A DNA stretch of 34,498 nt from Clostridia bacterium UC5.1-1D2 (GTDB lineage Bacteria > Bacillota > Clostridia > Lachnospirales > Lachnospiraceae), in assembly GCA_001304855.1 (NCBI GenBank), contig BBZN01000046.1, positions 1 to 34,498 on the forward strand, given 5' to 3'. Below the pieces are notes generated by a model that worked only from the letters and a program-made list of their open reading frames with translations, was not told the DNA's origin and searched no databases. The position numbers and the translations under genes were made by a program. Shown one piece after another: positions 1-8,789 of the stretch (position 1 is the first letter of the stretch; the number at the start of each line of letters is the position of its first letter).

Positions 1-42
1 TACAAAAGCACATTTTCAGCTGGAGCTTTTTATAGGGCGAAA

Positions 43-96
43 GCCCGTGAGACCGGTACAAGGGGGTAAAATCGGATCTCACTGGTTCTCACGGGC
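43..96. promoter_or_regulatory. Inverted repeat upstream of the DeoR gene
   Basis: GCCCGTGAGACC at 43-54 is mirrored by GGTTCTCACGGGC at 84-96, with a single extra T in the second arm. A further TCTCAC at 77-82 can also pair with GTGAGA at 47-52, so two alternative stems are possible. There is no T-run after the second arm, so a rho-independent terminator for an upstream + strand gene is unlikely. It lies 55-70 bases before the DeoR start and may be an operator for that regulator or a leader hairpin; this is inference. Confidence 0.45.
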
Positions 97-150
97 GCCA
101 ATAAGAGCGCAGCAAAATCAGTACTGCGCCGCAGATAGATATATTCCCAA

Positions 151-935
151 ATGAGAGGTGTAACATATGAAAAGAGAAAGAGCTTCGTGGAAAGCCGCAG
201 AAACCGGATTGTGGAGATGATGCAGGAGAATCCGGAAGTCCGCGTAGATGAGCTTTCGCAAATACTGGGAGTGTCTCTGATTACCATCAGAAGAGATCTT
301 CAGTATCTGGAGGAACAGAAGCTCCTTGTTCGTACTTATGGAGGGGCCGTGTCAACCATGGCCCCCAAAAATATGAAGGACGAGGTGCAGCTGTACCGCA
401 GGCTTATCGCCAGGTATGCAGCCGCCTTTGTGGCGGAGAACGACACAATCTTCATCAACACCAGCAGCAATGCTCTCCAGATACTGGAGTACATGGAGTG
501 CGATAACGTGACTGTTATCACCAACAACGGCAAGGCCATCGGCCGGGAATACCGCCCGGGCGTGAACGTGGTGCTTACAGGAGGCGAGCTGCGCCATCCC
601 AAGGATGCCATGGTGGGGATTTTACCCTGAGGAATCTGCAGAACGTGTATGCAAAGAAAGCGTTTGTGGGCTGTTCCGGCATCAGCGCAGAGGCGGGAAT
701 GACCACAGAGATATTCAATGAGGTCAGTATCAATGAGATGATGATCGACCATGCCAACCAGGATGTTTACGTGCTGGCAGACCATACGAAGATAGGCAGC
801 AACAGCAGCTTTACCAGCTGCCCCATAGAGAAAATTCAGTATCTTATAACGGATGAGAAGGCGCCCGAGGAGGCCCTGAACGCCATAAGAGAAAAAGGCG
901 TCCGGGTATATCAGGTGCACAAATCTGATTTTTAG
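151..935 (+). CDS. DeoR-family transcriptional regulator (frameshifted as read)
   Basis: DNA-binding repressor of sugar-catabolic genes; the C-terminal DeoRC domain normally senses a phosphorylated sugar. The N-terminal winged helix is clear (RVDELSQILGVSLITIRRD, then YGGAV), followed by the sensor domain (ITNNGKAIG, TGGELRH, KKAFVGCSGIS, LADHTKIG). As read the frame ends at 630 and resumes in another frame to 935. Adding one G to the G-run near 612-616 restores the usual MVGDFTLRNLQ stretch, giving about 255 residues, normal for the family. ATG at 151 has no ribosome site. ATG at 167 has GAGAGGTG upstream and would read MKREKSFVE if one A has been lost near 173-178, so the native start is probably 167. 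It is first in a run of + strand sugar-phosphate genes that it probably controls. Confidence 0.85.
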
Positions 936-1001
936 GACGGCGCGCCGCACCGGATTCAAAGACGGCGATTGGAAGAAGAGACAGATAATGGGAGGCAAGT
1001 G

Positions 1002-1848
1002 ATGGAACGACCGTATACCCTTGGATTATATGAAAAATCCATGCCCTCGCAGCTTGGGTGGAAAGAAAAGCTGGAAGCGGCAAAAGAAGCCGGTTTTGAT
1101 TTTGTGGAGATCAGCATTGACGAGACTGAGGAGAAGTTGGGACGTTTGGACATGTCAGGAGAGGAACGCCTGGCTGGTAAGTCTGATGAAGGAAGCCGGG
1201 CTTCCCATACGCACCATGTGCCTCAGCGGCCACCGCAAGTTTCCGCTGGGAAGCAGCGATCCTGCTGTCCGCAGCCGTGGAATGGAGATTATGGAGAAGG
1301 CAATCCGGCTGGCTGATGATTTGGGAATTCGGATTATTCAGCTGGCAGGTTATGACGTATACTATGACGAGTCTACAGATGAGACAAAAAGACAATTCGC
1401 TGAAAATCTCGTAAAAGCAACTGAGATGGCAGCTAAAGCAGGCGTCGTCATGGGGTTTGAAACCATGGAGACGGAGTTTATGAACACAGTGGGCAAGGCC
1501 ATGAAGTATGTGGATCTTGTTTCCTCCATGTATCTGGGCGTCTATCCTGATATTGGAAATATTACCAATGCGGCAAAGACTTATGGCACAGATGTGCTGG
1601 CAGACCTCCGCCTTGGAAAAGGGCATCTGGCGGCCATGCATCTGAAGGAGACTACTCCCGGCGTATTCCGTGAAGTACCCTTCGGCCAGGGCCATGTGGA
1701 CTTTAAGGGCGCCATAGAGACGGCCTGGGAGCTGGGTGTGAGAAAATATGTGACGGAATTCTGGTATACGGGGAATCCTCAGTGGAAAAAGGATTTGGCC
1801 CAGGCCAATGAGATGATGACCGGTATTCTGGATGCGCAGTGGAAATAA
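1002..1848 (+). CDS. L-ribulose/L-xylulose-5-phosphate 3-epimerase, UlaE/SgbU type (frameshifted as read)
   Basis: TIM-barrel sugar-phosphate epimerase that interconverts L-ribulose 5-phosphate and L-xylulose 5-phosphate in L-ascorbate, L-xylulose or L-lyxose breakdown. Family signatures are MCLSGHRKFPLGS and QLAGYDVYY. The acidic and histidine metal ligands sit in GFETMETEFMNT, GVYPDIGN, AAMHLKETTPG and YVTEFWY. Start ATG 1002 follows GGGAGGC. The frame breaks at about 1170: restoring two bases (GCTGG to GCTCTGG) gives EERLALVSLMKEAG and a protein of about 282 residues, the length of E. coli UlaE. The gene lies directly before the VCBS protein and the AraD-like 4-epimerase, which would take the L-ribulose 5-phosphate on to D-xylulose 5-phosphate. 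Epimerase class is well supported; the exact sugar is not. Confidence 0.88.
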
Positions 1849-1861
1849 GGATGGGTGAATT

Positions 1862-2911
1862 ATGAAAGTTGAGAAAAAAGTAATAGGAAATCTGGCTAAA
1901 TGTTATTCCATAGCCCCCCTTCATTATCAGGGGGCGGATCATCTTCTTGTGGCGGCTGAGAAGGTAGACCGCTGTATCCTCTTTGATCTGGACGGCAACG
2001 AGGAGGACACGGTGTGGGCTGAACCGGGGGGAGCCATGTCCATGGTCCAGGTGCCGGGTACAGACGGGCAGTTTCTGTCCACCTATAAATGCTACTCTCC
2101 AAATGACTCCATGGAGGCCAGGATCGTATACGTGACTCCAAGGGGCAAGGGAGACTGGGAGGTAACCACACTGGTGGATCTTCCCCACGTACACAGGTTT
2201 GACATCCTGGAGAGGGGCGGCGTGCGGTATCTCATCGCCTGCACCCTTAAATCAGGCCATGAGTTTAAGGAGGACTGGTCAAAGCCCGGTAAAGTGTACG
2301 CTGCGGTTCTGCCGGATGATTTAAGTGTTTTCAACCAGGAGAACCAGCTCCATATGGAGGTTGTTAAGGACGGACTGACGAAGAACCACGGATATTACAG
2401 AGTCGATTTGGACGGGACTCCCGGCAGCGTAGTGTCCGCCGAGGACGGCGTGTTCCTCTTTACGCCTCCCGCAGCGCCGGGCGGACAGTGGGGTGTGGAA
2501 CGCCTTCTGGATACTCCTGCCAGCGACGCGCTTCTTGCGGACCTGGACGGGGACGGAGAGCAGGAGTTAGCTGTGATAGCGCCTTTCCACGGCGACAGCA
2601 TCTGTATATATAAGAAGGAGGACGGCCGTTACAGGAAGGTTTACGAGTATGATAAGCCTGCGGAATTTGCCCACTCCATCTTCGGGGGTATGCTCTGTGG
2701 AAAGCCCAGGGTTGTTATCGGGCACAGAAAGGGCACACGGGATTTGCTGGCATTTACATATAATCAGGATACAAAAAGCTATGAGGTCCAGATTCTGGAC
2801 AAGGACTGCGGTTCCGCCAATGTGTTCCGGTACACAAACCATGGAAAGGATGTGCTTATCTCAACCAACCGTGAGATAGATGAGATCGCCATGTATATTT
2901 TGGAACCATAA
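1862..2911 (+). CDS. VCBS/FG-GAP repeat protein, probable beta-propeller, in pentose operon
   Basis: This 349-residue protein is intact and has no signal peptide or membrane segment, so it is probably cytoplasmic. It has repeating beta-rich blades, including one clear calcium-type FG-GAP/VCBS loop (LADLDGDGEQELAVIAPFHG near residues 222-241) and blade-like sequences such as CILFDLDGNEEDTVW and YRVDLDGTPGSVV. This suggests a six- or seven-bladed propeller. I do not recognise a catalytic motif. It starts 14 bases after the 3-epimerase stop and lies between two epimerase genes, so it is almost certainly co-transcribed. A role as a sugar lactonase, mutarotase or scaffold is possible but not shown. 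Confidence 0.7.
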   Translation: MKVEKKVIGNLAKCYSIAPLHYQGADHLLVAAEKVDRCILFDLDGNEEDTVWAEPGGAMSMVQVPGTDGQFLSTYKCYSPNDSMEARIVYVTPRGKGDWEVTTLVDLPHVHRFDILERGGVRYLIACTLKSGHEFKEDWSKPGKVYAAVLPDDLSVFNQENQLHMEVVKDGLTKNHGYYRVDLDGTPGSVVSAEDGVFLFTPPAAPGGQWGVERLLDTPASDALLADLDGDGEQELAVIAPFHGDSICIYKKEDGRYRKVYEYDKPAEFAHSIFGGMLCGKPRVVIGHRKGTRDLLAFTYNQDTKSYEVQILDKDCGSANVFRYTNHGKDVLISTNREIDEIAMYILEP

Positions 2912-2947
2912 GAGCGCAGCAGCAGGAAGTAAAAAGGAGAGCCGAAG

Positions 2948-3637
2948 ATGCTGGAAAATCTGAAGAAAATTGTCTATGAAGCGAATATGGAGCTGCCTAA
3001 ATACGGGCTTGTAACCTTTACCTGGGGAAATGTCAGCGCCGTTGACCGGGAGCGTGGAATGTTTGTTATCAAACCCAGCGGCGTGGATTATGATAAGCTG
3101 TCCCCCGAAGATATGGTGGTGATGGACCTGGAGGGCAACCGTGTGGAGGGAAAACTCAATCCCTCCTCGGACACAGCCACTCACCTTGAGCTGTACAAGG
3201 CTCTGCCTCTGGTGGGGGGAATTGTTCACACCCACTCCTCATGGGCTACCAGCTGGGCGCAGTCAGGAAGAGGAATTCCCTGCTACGGAACCACCCATGC
3301 AGATTATATGTACGGTGAAATTCCCTGTCTGCGCTGCCTGACCAGGGAGGAAATTGAGGGAGCCTATGAGAAGAATACGGGGCTTCTGATTGCAGAATAT
3401 TTTAAGGATAAAGAGTACATGGCAGTGCCCGCCTGTCTCTGCAAGAATCACGGGCCCTTTGCCTGGGGCAAGGACGCCATGGAGGCCGTACACAATGCGG
3501 TAGTGCTGGAGGAAGTGGCAAAGATGGCGGCTCGCTGTGAGCTGATTAATCCCAAGGTACAGCCTGCGCCTCAGGAATTGCAGGATAAGCATTATCTGAG
3601 AAAACACGGAGCAAACGCTTACTACGGTCAGCGATAA
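2948..3637 (+). CDS. L-ribulose-5-phosphate 4-epimerase (AraD/UlaF/SgbE family)
   Basis: Class II aldolase-like zinc enzyme of 229 residues that converts L-ribulose 5-phosphate to D-xylulose 5-phosphate, feeding the pentose phosphate pathway. Start ATG follows AAAAGGAG. Visible elements are the phosphate-binding GNVS (27-30) and KPSG (42-45), SSDT (73-76), zinc ligands H94 and H96 in the HTHSS motif, and H168 in CKNHGPF. Catalytic D119 and a C-terminal tyrosine (Y225/Y226) match E. coli AraD D120 and Y229. It is intact. With the UlaE-like enzyme upstream it forms a two-step route from L-xylulose 5-phosphate. No kinase, decarboxylase or transporter is visible here, so the rest of the pathway must lie upstream or elsewhere. 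Confidence 0.93.
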   Translation: MLENLKKIVYEANMELPKYGLVTFTWGNVSAVDRERGMFVIKPSGVDYDKLSPEDMVVMDLEGNRVEGKLNPSSDTATHLELYKALPLVGGIVHTHSSWATSWAQSGRGIPCYGTTHADYMYGEIPCLRCLTREEIEGAYEKNTGLLIAEYFKDKEYMAVPACLCKNHGPFAWGKDAMEAVHNAVVLEEVAKMAARCELINPKVQPAPQELQDKHYLRKHGANAYYGQR

Positions 3638-3670
3638 ATGGAATTGTTATCGGAAACGGGGGAGTTGAAG

Positions 3671-4410
3671 ATGATAAAGGCAGCGATATTCGATATAGAT
3701 GGTACAATGTATGACTACGAGAGCAATAATAAGATAGCGATAGAAGGGCTGTGGGAATATTGCAGGGAGCATCTGGGCCTGTCCCGTGAAGTGTTTCAGG
3801 AGGCCTTGAGGGAGGCCGGAAAAACGGCCGCTAAACGGATAGGCCGGGACTGCTCCGCGCGCCACAACCGCTTGATCCGCTACCAGTGCATGCTGGAACT
3901 GCTGGGAAAGCCGCTGTTCCCTCATGCTCTGGCGATGTACCACAGATATTGGGATACGATGCTGGACAATATGGAAGCTATCCGGGCCTTGTGGAGTTTA
4001 TGGAATCGCTGAAGTCCAGAGGTATTCTGGTGGGGGTGGGCAGCAATATGACTGCCTACATCCAGTACAAAAAGCTGGTAAAGCTGGGGGCGGCGCCCCT
4101 TACGGACTGGATACTCACCAGCGAGGAGGCGGGGGAGCAAAAGCCGTCGGAGAAGTTTTCAGGCTCTGCGCCGAAAATGCAGGTGCAGCGCCGAGGAATG
4201 CCTGTTCATAGGCGACAGCTTCAGGCTGATGTCAGGGGAGCATTGAACATCGGAATGAAAGCGGCGCTGGCCGCAATTGAAGGGAAGAAGGGAGCGGAAG
4301 GGAATGTCCCGGGAGAGGGAGCAGGGACATGGGTTTCGGAGGATGGCGGATATTATGTTATAAAGTCCTTTCTGGAGTGCACAGCGCCAGGGGTTTTGGA
4401 CTGGTTTTGA
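3671..4410 (+). CDS. HAD-superfamily hydrolase, probable sugar-phosphate phosphatase (four frameshifts as read)
   Basis: Haloacid dehalogenase-type phosphatase of subfamily IA. Motif I is FDIDGT (nucleophile D8, acid D10), motif II is GVGSN, the motif III lysine is in EQKPSEK and motif IV is FIGDSFRLD. Start ATG 3671 has GGGGGAG upstream; the in-frame ATG at 3638 overlaps the AraD end and lacks a ribosome site. The sequence as read needs four separate one-base restorations, near 3981 (GAAGCxTATCCG), 4156 (AAGGTTTTC), 4187 (GCGCCGGAG) and 4227 (CTGGATGTC). Together they give a continuous protein of about 247 residues. All four are losses, three of them a G from a GG pair. It follows the epimerase by 33 bases and closes the operon before a strong terminator. 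Confidence 0.8.
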
Positions 4411-4430
4411 GTATTGTTGGATATAAGTAT

Positions 4431-4490
4431 GAAGGGGCTGCTGCAAAGGTAGATAAATAATCGAATCTACCGGAGCAGCAGCCCCTTTTC
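4431..4490. terminator. Strong bidirectional terminator
   Basis: GAAGGGGCTGCTGC (4431-4444) pairs with GCAGCAGCCCCTTTTC (4475-4490). A second inner stem, GGTAGAT (4448-4454) with ATCTACC (4465-4471), stacks on it. T-tracts follow on + (CCCCTTTT), and the mirror on the - strand also has a T-rich edge. It lies between the + strand epimerase operon and the - strand thioredoxin reductase operon, so it probably ends both. Confidence 0.85.
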
Positions 4491-4528
4491 GTCTGGCTGA
4501 AATGGAAAGAGTCAGAGAGAAGATATAA

Positions 4529-5757
4529 TCAATAATTAAAGTGCAGCCTTGATGGCTTCCTTCGTGATATTTCGGTAAGCACAGTATCCAGCGTTCCGTT
4601 TTTAATAAGGGCAACGCTTGGAACGGCAGTGATGCCCAGGCGGCCGGCTATGCCTGCGGATTTGTAGATATCCACCTTTGTCACTTTCACACGGCCCTTG
4701 AGTTCCTCCTCAAGCTCCTCGATTACAGGCAGAAGGCTGCGGCTCACCGTTTCCACGGCATTCCAGATATATACCAGACCCGGCAGGGAGGCGTCCATAA
4801 TCTGGTTTTCAAATACTTCACTTTCAGCCAGATATTTTTCTGCCGCATAACCCGCGATGGCTCCGTCTCCCACGGCGGTGGCAACCTGTTTTAAGAATTT
4901 GTCGCGCACATCTCCGGCTGCAAATACTCCGGGTATGTTGGTTTCCATCTTCTCGTTGGTTATCACATAACCGGAAGGGGTCATGTGGATTATCCCTTTG
5001 AAAATCTCGGTGTTGGGCACATAGCCGATAAAGAGGAAACAGGTATCCACCGGAACATCCAGGATTTCTCCTGTCTTCAGGTTTTTCAGGGCTACGCTTT
5101 TTAAATGTTCCTCATCCCCTCTGAATTCTTCAGGAAGGGTGTTCCAGATAAACTCCATCTTCGGATTGGACAGGGCTTCCTCGCGTGCAATCTCGTTGCA
5201 GTCCATCTTGCCTTCCTCGTGCATGACGCTGACGATGACTTTTCCGGCAAATTTGGTCAGGAACATACCCTCCTCAATAGCAGCGTCGCCGGAGCCGATA
5301 ACCATAACCGTTTTCCCGGTGTTGGCCGCCGCATCACAGGTGGCGCAGAAAGAGATACCTTTGTCATAAAGAAATGCATCCTCCCCGGCGCTCCGGTTAG
5401 CCTTGGTTTTCCGCCGCTGGCAATGATGACGCTGCGGCACTGGTAATCGGTGCGGAAGGTTTCCACTACCTTGGAGCCGCCTTCCAGCTTCACGGCCCGC
5501 ACATCGGTGAGTTTGAATTTTACGCCGAACTTTTTGGCCTGCTTGTGGAACAGTTCCATCAATCCAAGACCGGTGCTTCCCTCGGGGAAACCGGGATAAT
5601 TTTCGATCTCGTTGGTGTAGGTGGCGAGGCCCCCTACCAGGGCTTTTTCGATTACCAGCGTTTTTAAGCGCGCCCGCCCGCAGTAGATGGCTGCAGTGAG
5701 TCCGGCTGCGCCTCCTCCGATAATCACAACATCATATTGTTCAATCTTTTTTTCCAA
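4529..5757 (-). CDS. Thioredoxin reductase fused to a degenerate thioredoxin domain (frameshifted as read)
   Basis: FAD/NAD(P)H-dependent disulfide reductase. Residues 1-310 are TrxB-like: FAD-binding GGGAAG (14-19), redox pair CATC (C138, C141), nucleotide-binding GSGDAA (155-160) and the second FAD motif AAGDVRDK. From about residue 312 a thioredoxin fold follows (VYIWNAVETVSRSLLPVIEEL, ITAVPSVALIKNG). The usual CGPC of that domain is replaced by ETVS, so it cannot do dithiol exchange by the usual route. One G is missing from a G-run near 5383, and one base is missing near 4573. With the second restored, the protein ends TKEAIKAAL at a TAA at 4538-4536. ATG 5757 follows a - strand AGGCAGG. 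It is last in the YedE-TusA-YeeE operon, which suggests reduction of persulfide or disulfide carriers. Confidence 0.88.
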
Positions 5758-5880
5758 TGTTAAATCCTGCCTTTCAAATTACATTGACACAGTTGAGAAA
5801 ACCCTGTTATTACATATTCCGCCGCCGCGGCAGCGAACCTTCAAATACGCTCCCAGGGCCGAAACAAAAACTCTTGTAAG

Positions 5881-6429
5881 TTACATAAAAAATTTCGCCA
5901 GAAGTTTACTTCCAATGAAGGCGCCTATAAAGAGGAATAAGGCAAATACCCAGCCGGAGACGGACATAGAGCCGATTGCCGAGAACAGGGCGCCTATGTT
6001 ACAGCCGCCTGCAAGTCTTGCCCCGTATCCCATCAGCAGGCCGCCCAAGGTTGCGGCTACCACCTGCTTTAAGGACTTAATCTTCTTGAACTTAAACTGG
6101 GAGGCCAGCAGCGCAGCCACCAGAGCGCCTGCTATAATTCCAAAGTTCTGCCAGGAACCCGGATGGTTCAGGATACCGGCGTTCAGTGTACTCTGAGCCC
6201 CCTCGGAAGAAAAATAATACCATTTGTCTACATTTCCCCCCACCAGACGGTAAAGCCAGGCGCCCCAGTTGGCTAAAATCCCTGATACACCCCAGGGGGA
6301 ACCGGTGGATGCAAACATGGCTATCTGAAATATCGATAACAGAACAGCACCGGTTACATATGTAAATGGATTTTTGAAAATTTGTTTGTAATATGGATTT
6401 GAGCTTAATTTATCCCAAAAAGCTTTCAA
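5881..6429 (-). CDS. YeeE/YedE (DUF395) family sulfur transporter, half-length
   Basis: Integral membrane protein of 182 residues from the YeeE/YedE (TsuA) family, whose characterised members import thiosulfate. Hydrophobic helices are visible around residues 24-45, 103-120, 130-150 and 160-180. The diagnostic GYGARLAGGCNIG motif (about 141-153) carries the conserved cysteine of the permeation path. Full-length YeeE proteins are about 350 residues and carry two such repeats; this is one half. The other half is the upstream gene at 6707-7415, so the two products probably form a heterodimer. The gene is intact and lies 18 bases after the TusA gene. Confidence 0.87.
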   Translation of the reverse strand: MKAFWDKLSSNPYYKQIFKNPFTYVTGAVLLSIFQIAMFASTGSPWGVSGILANWGAWLYRLVGGNVDKWYYFSSEGAQSTLNAGILNHPGSWQNFGIIAGALVAALLASQFKFKKIKSLKQVVAATLGGLLMGYGARLAGGCNIGALFSAIGSMSVSGWVFALFLFIGAFIGSKLLAKFFM

Positions 6430-6447
6430 AATACCACCTGCGCCTTT

Positions 6448-6675
6448 CTATTTTGTCTTTTCAACAACGATCTCCCACTCGCCGTCGTCCACTTCCTCAA
6501 TCTCTACATTATAGCCCTGGTTTCTTGCCCATTCGGGAACATTTTTCATTGCGCAGCTGTGGTCGATCTGAGCGATAAGCACATCGCCTGCAGCCATTTT
6601 CTCAATCTGTTTCTGAACCTTCATAAGCGGTACGGGGCAGGCCTCGCCTAAACAATCAATTGTAAATTCTGCCAT
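6448..6675 (-). CDS. TusA-family sulfur carrier (YeeD/SirA-like)
   Basis: Small cytoplasmic protein of 75 residues with the TusA fold. The CPxP motif is at C13-P16 (LGEACPVPLMK). The cysteine carries sulfane sulfur as a persulfide in TusA, YeeD and SirA. A second cysteine (SCAMKNVP) is also typical. Start ATG follows a - strand AGGAG. It is sandwiched between the two half-YeeE genes, the same association as YeeE-YeeD in other bacteria, where the carrier takes sulfur from the transporter. Intact. Confidence 0.92.
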   Translation of the reverse strand: MAEFTIDCLGEACPVPLMKVQKQIEKMAAGDVLIAQIDHSCAMKNVPEWARNQGYNVEIEEVDDGEWEIVVEKTK

Positions 6676-6706
6676 AATCGTAATCTCCTTTCATAAATAC
6701 AGGGAC

Positions 6707-7415
6707 TTATTCCTCTGTAATGCCCATCCGTTTCTTTTCATATAAATCTGCTGCGATATAAAGCAGCCCAATAATAACTAACTGCAAAATTACGGCCCCT
6801 GCCCATCCAAACACATCGGGAAGAAAGATCCTGGGGGCGGTTGCGATAAAATTTTCCGTCCACCATCCCATATGGCTTGCGCCTATGAGGGAACCGATAA
6901 CGAAGAACAAAAGACTTAACATCTGCATGGCAAAGCCCTCGCCCACCCGCATCAGTTCCTGACGCGCAGCCGCCGGCAATAACCATTCCGATTCCAAACA
7001 TAACGCCGCCCACTGCCGTAGCCAAACTGATTGGCATGATGTAGCTCTGGCCCGGGATTTCCTGGCCATTGGCAAATGCGCCGTATTTGATAGCCGCAAA
7101 GCCGATGGTTGTAATGGCAAAGGCTATAAGCACTGCTCTGGTTATGGATGTGGAGCCGGTAATACAGGGATCCCTTAACGAGGCGGTAAAACAAAAGCGG
7201 GATTTCTGCAGGATAAAACCAAAGCTACAGCCAAATGCCCAGAAAAGTGCCAGCGTGCCGTTACGCAGCCCTAACAGGACACCGATAATAATCATAGCAA
7301 AAAGTACGCCAAACCCCACGGGAAGCTGATTCTTCTTCTTTTTTCTGGGACGGGCGCTGCCCGGACTGCGCCGGATGCTGCTGGTTTCGGTTGTCTCAGT
7401 TACACTATTCTGCAT
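6707..7415 (-). CDS. YeeE/YedE family sulfur transporter, half-length, operon first gene (frameshifted as read)
   Basis: Membrane protein of about 236 residues with a basic cytoplasmic N-terminus (residues 1-29, RPRKKKK), then five or so helices. Family motifs are GFILQKSRFCF (about 65-75) and GGVMFGIGMVIAGGCASGTLMRVGEG, the GGCxxG signature. As read the frame changes near 6965. Restoring two bases (GGAAC..TGATG) joins GCASGT to LMRVGEG and gives a protein ending at 6707. The pair of half-transporters flanking TusA resembles one YeeE split into two genes. The promoter with an extended -10 lies at 7473-7481 and a LysR gene is divergent. Confidence 0.85.
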
Positions 7416-7472
7416 TCAATGCACCTCCTTTTTTTACATAATTGAGGATTAGAACGCTTAACTACAGGTTTT

Positions 7473-7481
7473 ATTATAGCA
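7473..7481 (-). promoter_or_regulatory. Promoter -10 (extended) of the YedE-TusA-YeeE-TrxR operon
   Basis: On the - strand the sequence reads TGCTATAAT: a consensus TATAAT (7478-7473) with the TGn extension, about 58 bases before the YedE start. No good -35 is seen at 17 bases, which suits an activator-dependent extended -10 promoter. Confidence 0.55.
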
Positions 7482-7510
7482 CATTGACAAAAATTTCACT
7501 ATTTTAAATG

Positions 7511-7525
7511 CTTATACTGTATAAG
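7511..7525. promoter_or_regulatory. Perfect dyad, candidate LysR operator
   Basis: CTTATAC-T-GTATAAG is a perfect 7-1-7 palindrome with the T-N11-A character of LysR binding sites. It sits between the divergent LysR and YedE promoters, about 30 bases upstream of the YedE -10. This is the expected place for the regulator at 7632 to act. Binding is inferred from position and symmetry only. Confidence 0.5.
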
Positions 7526-7555
7526 ATTTTGCTATAAGCAGACGCAATAGCAATA

Positions 7556-7583
7556 TTGTGTTTTTTTAACAGTTAGCTATAAT
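7556..7583 (+). promoter_or_regulatory. Promoter of the LysR gene
   Basis: TTGTGT (7556-7561), a 16-base spacer and a consensus TATAAT (7578-7583) lie about 50 bases before ATG 7632. The start has AGGAGAAGG upstream. Confidence 0.5.
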
Positions 7584-7631
7584 GGTAGATAACAGTCAAT
7601 CAGGATCGGGATTTTTACAGGAGAAGGTAAA

Positions 7632-8531
7632 ATGTTAATAGAACAGATAGTTATGTTTGACCGCATTTCAAAAGAAAAGAGCATCTCCAGAGCCGCCTCG
7701 GCCAGCCATATTTCCCAGCCTGCGCTGAGCCAGCAGATGCAGAGGCTGGAGGAAGAGCTGGGGGTCAAATTGTTCGAGCGTTCCAATCGGGGCATCACGC
7801 TGACGGATGCAGGTAAAGTGATGCAGAAGTATTCGGAACAGTTTTTGGAGACTTATTGTAATTTGAAGGAAGAACTGGACAATCTCCAGGCCTACAGCGG
7901 AACCTTTCGGATTGCCGCCACTCCCGTGGCCTGCAATTACGCCATTCCCTGCTGCCTCTATAAGGTGAACCACAGATTTCCAAACTATTCCTTCAGCCTG
8001 AATTCCGTTCCATCCAGCGAGGTGATCCACAGAATTGAGCAGAAGCAGGCGGACCTGGGCTTTATAGTGGGAAAGATAGAGAAGGAGAAAATTGTGTGCA
8101 GCCCGGCGTTCAGCGATAAGATATGCCTGGTGGCCAGCAGCGGTTTCCACATACCGGACAAAATCACACTGGATAAACTGACGCGGATCCCCATGGTGAT
8201 GCTCAATGCACAGTTCAGCTCTTACCGCCTGCTGTGCCACTACCTGGAGCAGCAGAAATACCCGGCGGAGCGCTTTAAGGTTATGTTTCACCTGGACTCC
8301 ACGGAGTCGGTGAAAAGCACTGTGACGGCAGGCCACGGGGTGGCCTTTCTTCCCTATATAACCATTAAAAAGGAAGTATACCAGAAGCAATTCAAGATAA
8401 TCCATGTTACGGACTTTGATCTGAACTACGACGTATATTCCATCTACCGCATACATGATTCAAGTGAGAACCAGACGCTGGAGGAGATTGTAAAGTATTT
8501 TATATCCATTGTCAGCAAAAGCATCTGCTAG
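7632..8531 (+). CDS. LysR-family transcriptional regulator of the sulfur operon
   Basis: Intact 299-residue LTTR. The N-terminal winged helix-turn-helix is plain (SISRAASASHISQPALSQQM, then ERSNRGITLTDAG, residues about 15-60), followed by a linker helix and a two-lobed effector domain. It diverges from the YedE-TusA-YeeE-TrxR operon with a LysR-type dyad between them, so it probably activates or represses that operon in response to a sulfur compound. It converges on the second TusA gene at 8568. Confidence 0.9.
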   Translation: MLIEQIVMFDRISKEKSISRAASASHISQPALSQQMQRLEEELGVKLFERSNRGITLTDAGKVMQKYSEQFLETYCNLKEELDNLQAYSGTFRIAATPVACNYAIPCCLYKVNHRFPNYSFSLNSVPSSEVIHRIEQKQADLGFIVGKIEKEKIVCSPAFSDKICLVASSGFHIPDKITLDKLTRIPMVMLNAQFSSYRLLCHYLEQQKYPAERFKVMFHLDSTESVKSTVTAGHGVAFLPYITIKKEVYQKQFKIIHVTDFDLNYDVYSIYRIHDSSENQTLEEIVKYFISIVSKSIC

Positions 8532-8567
8532 AGCGTGTTTGAAAATTCATTCCCGCCGGCGGCGTCC

Positions 8568-8789
8568 CTACTTGTTTTCGATGTAGAGCTCCCAGATTCC
8601 GTTCATGGGCTCTACTACGTCTACCAGCAGCTTTTGTTTTTTACAGTAATTGCTGATGGACTCCACCACGCAGCTGTGATCGGTGACGAGCTTCAGCTGG
8701 CCGCCCTTTTCCTTTATTTGTCTGCACTGTTTCAGCTTCATAATGGGAATGGGACACATGTCGCCCAGACAATCCAGTTCTATGTACAT
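8568..8789 (-). CDS. Second TusA-family sulfur carrier
   Basis: Protein of 73 residues beginning MYIELDCLGDMCPIPIMKL, with the CPxP motif at C12-P15 and a later SCVVES cysteine motif. The start at 8789 is chosen because - strand AGGAGG lies six bases upstream; the longer frame from 8831 lacks a ribosome site and its extra 14 residues are not TusA-like. Unlike the other TusA gene it is not beside a transporter gene, so it may serve a different acceptor. It is convergent with the LysR gene and divergent from the aminotransferase gene. Confidence 0.85.
   Translation of the reverse strand: MYIELDCLGDMCPIPIMKLKQCRQIKEKGGQLKLVTDHSCVVESISNYCKKQKLLVDVVEPMNGIWELYIENK

Noticed and set aside
336..998. 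A 220-codon - strand frame across the DeoR gene
   Set aside because: Both DeoR pieces on the + strand match the family throughout, and the - frame has no family-like motif.
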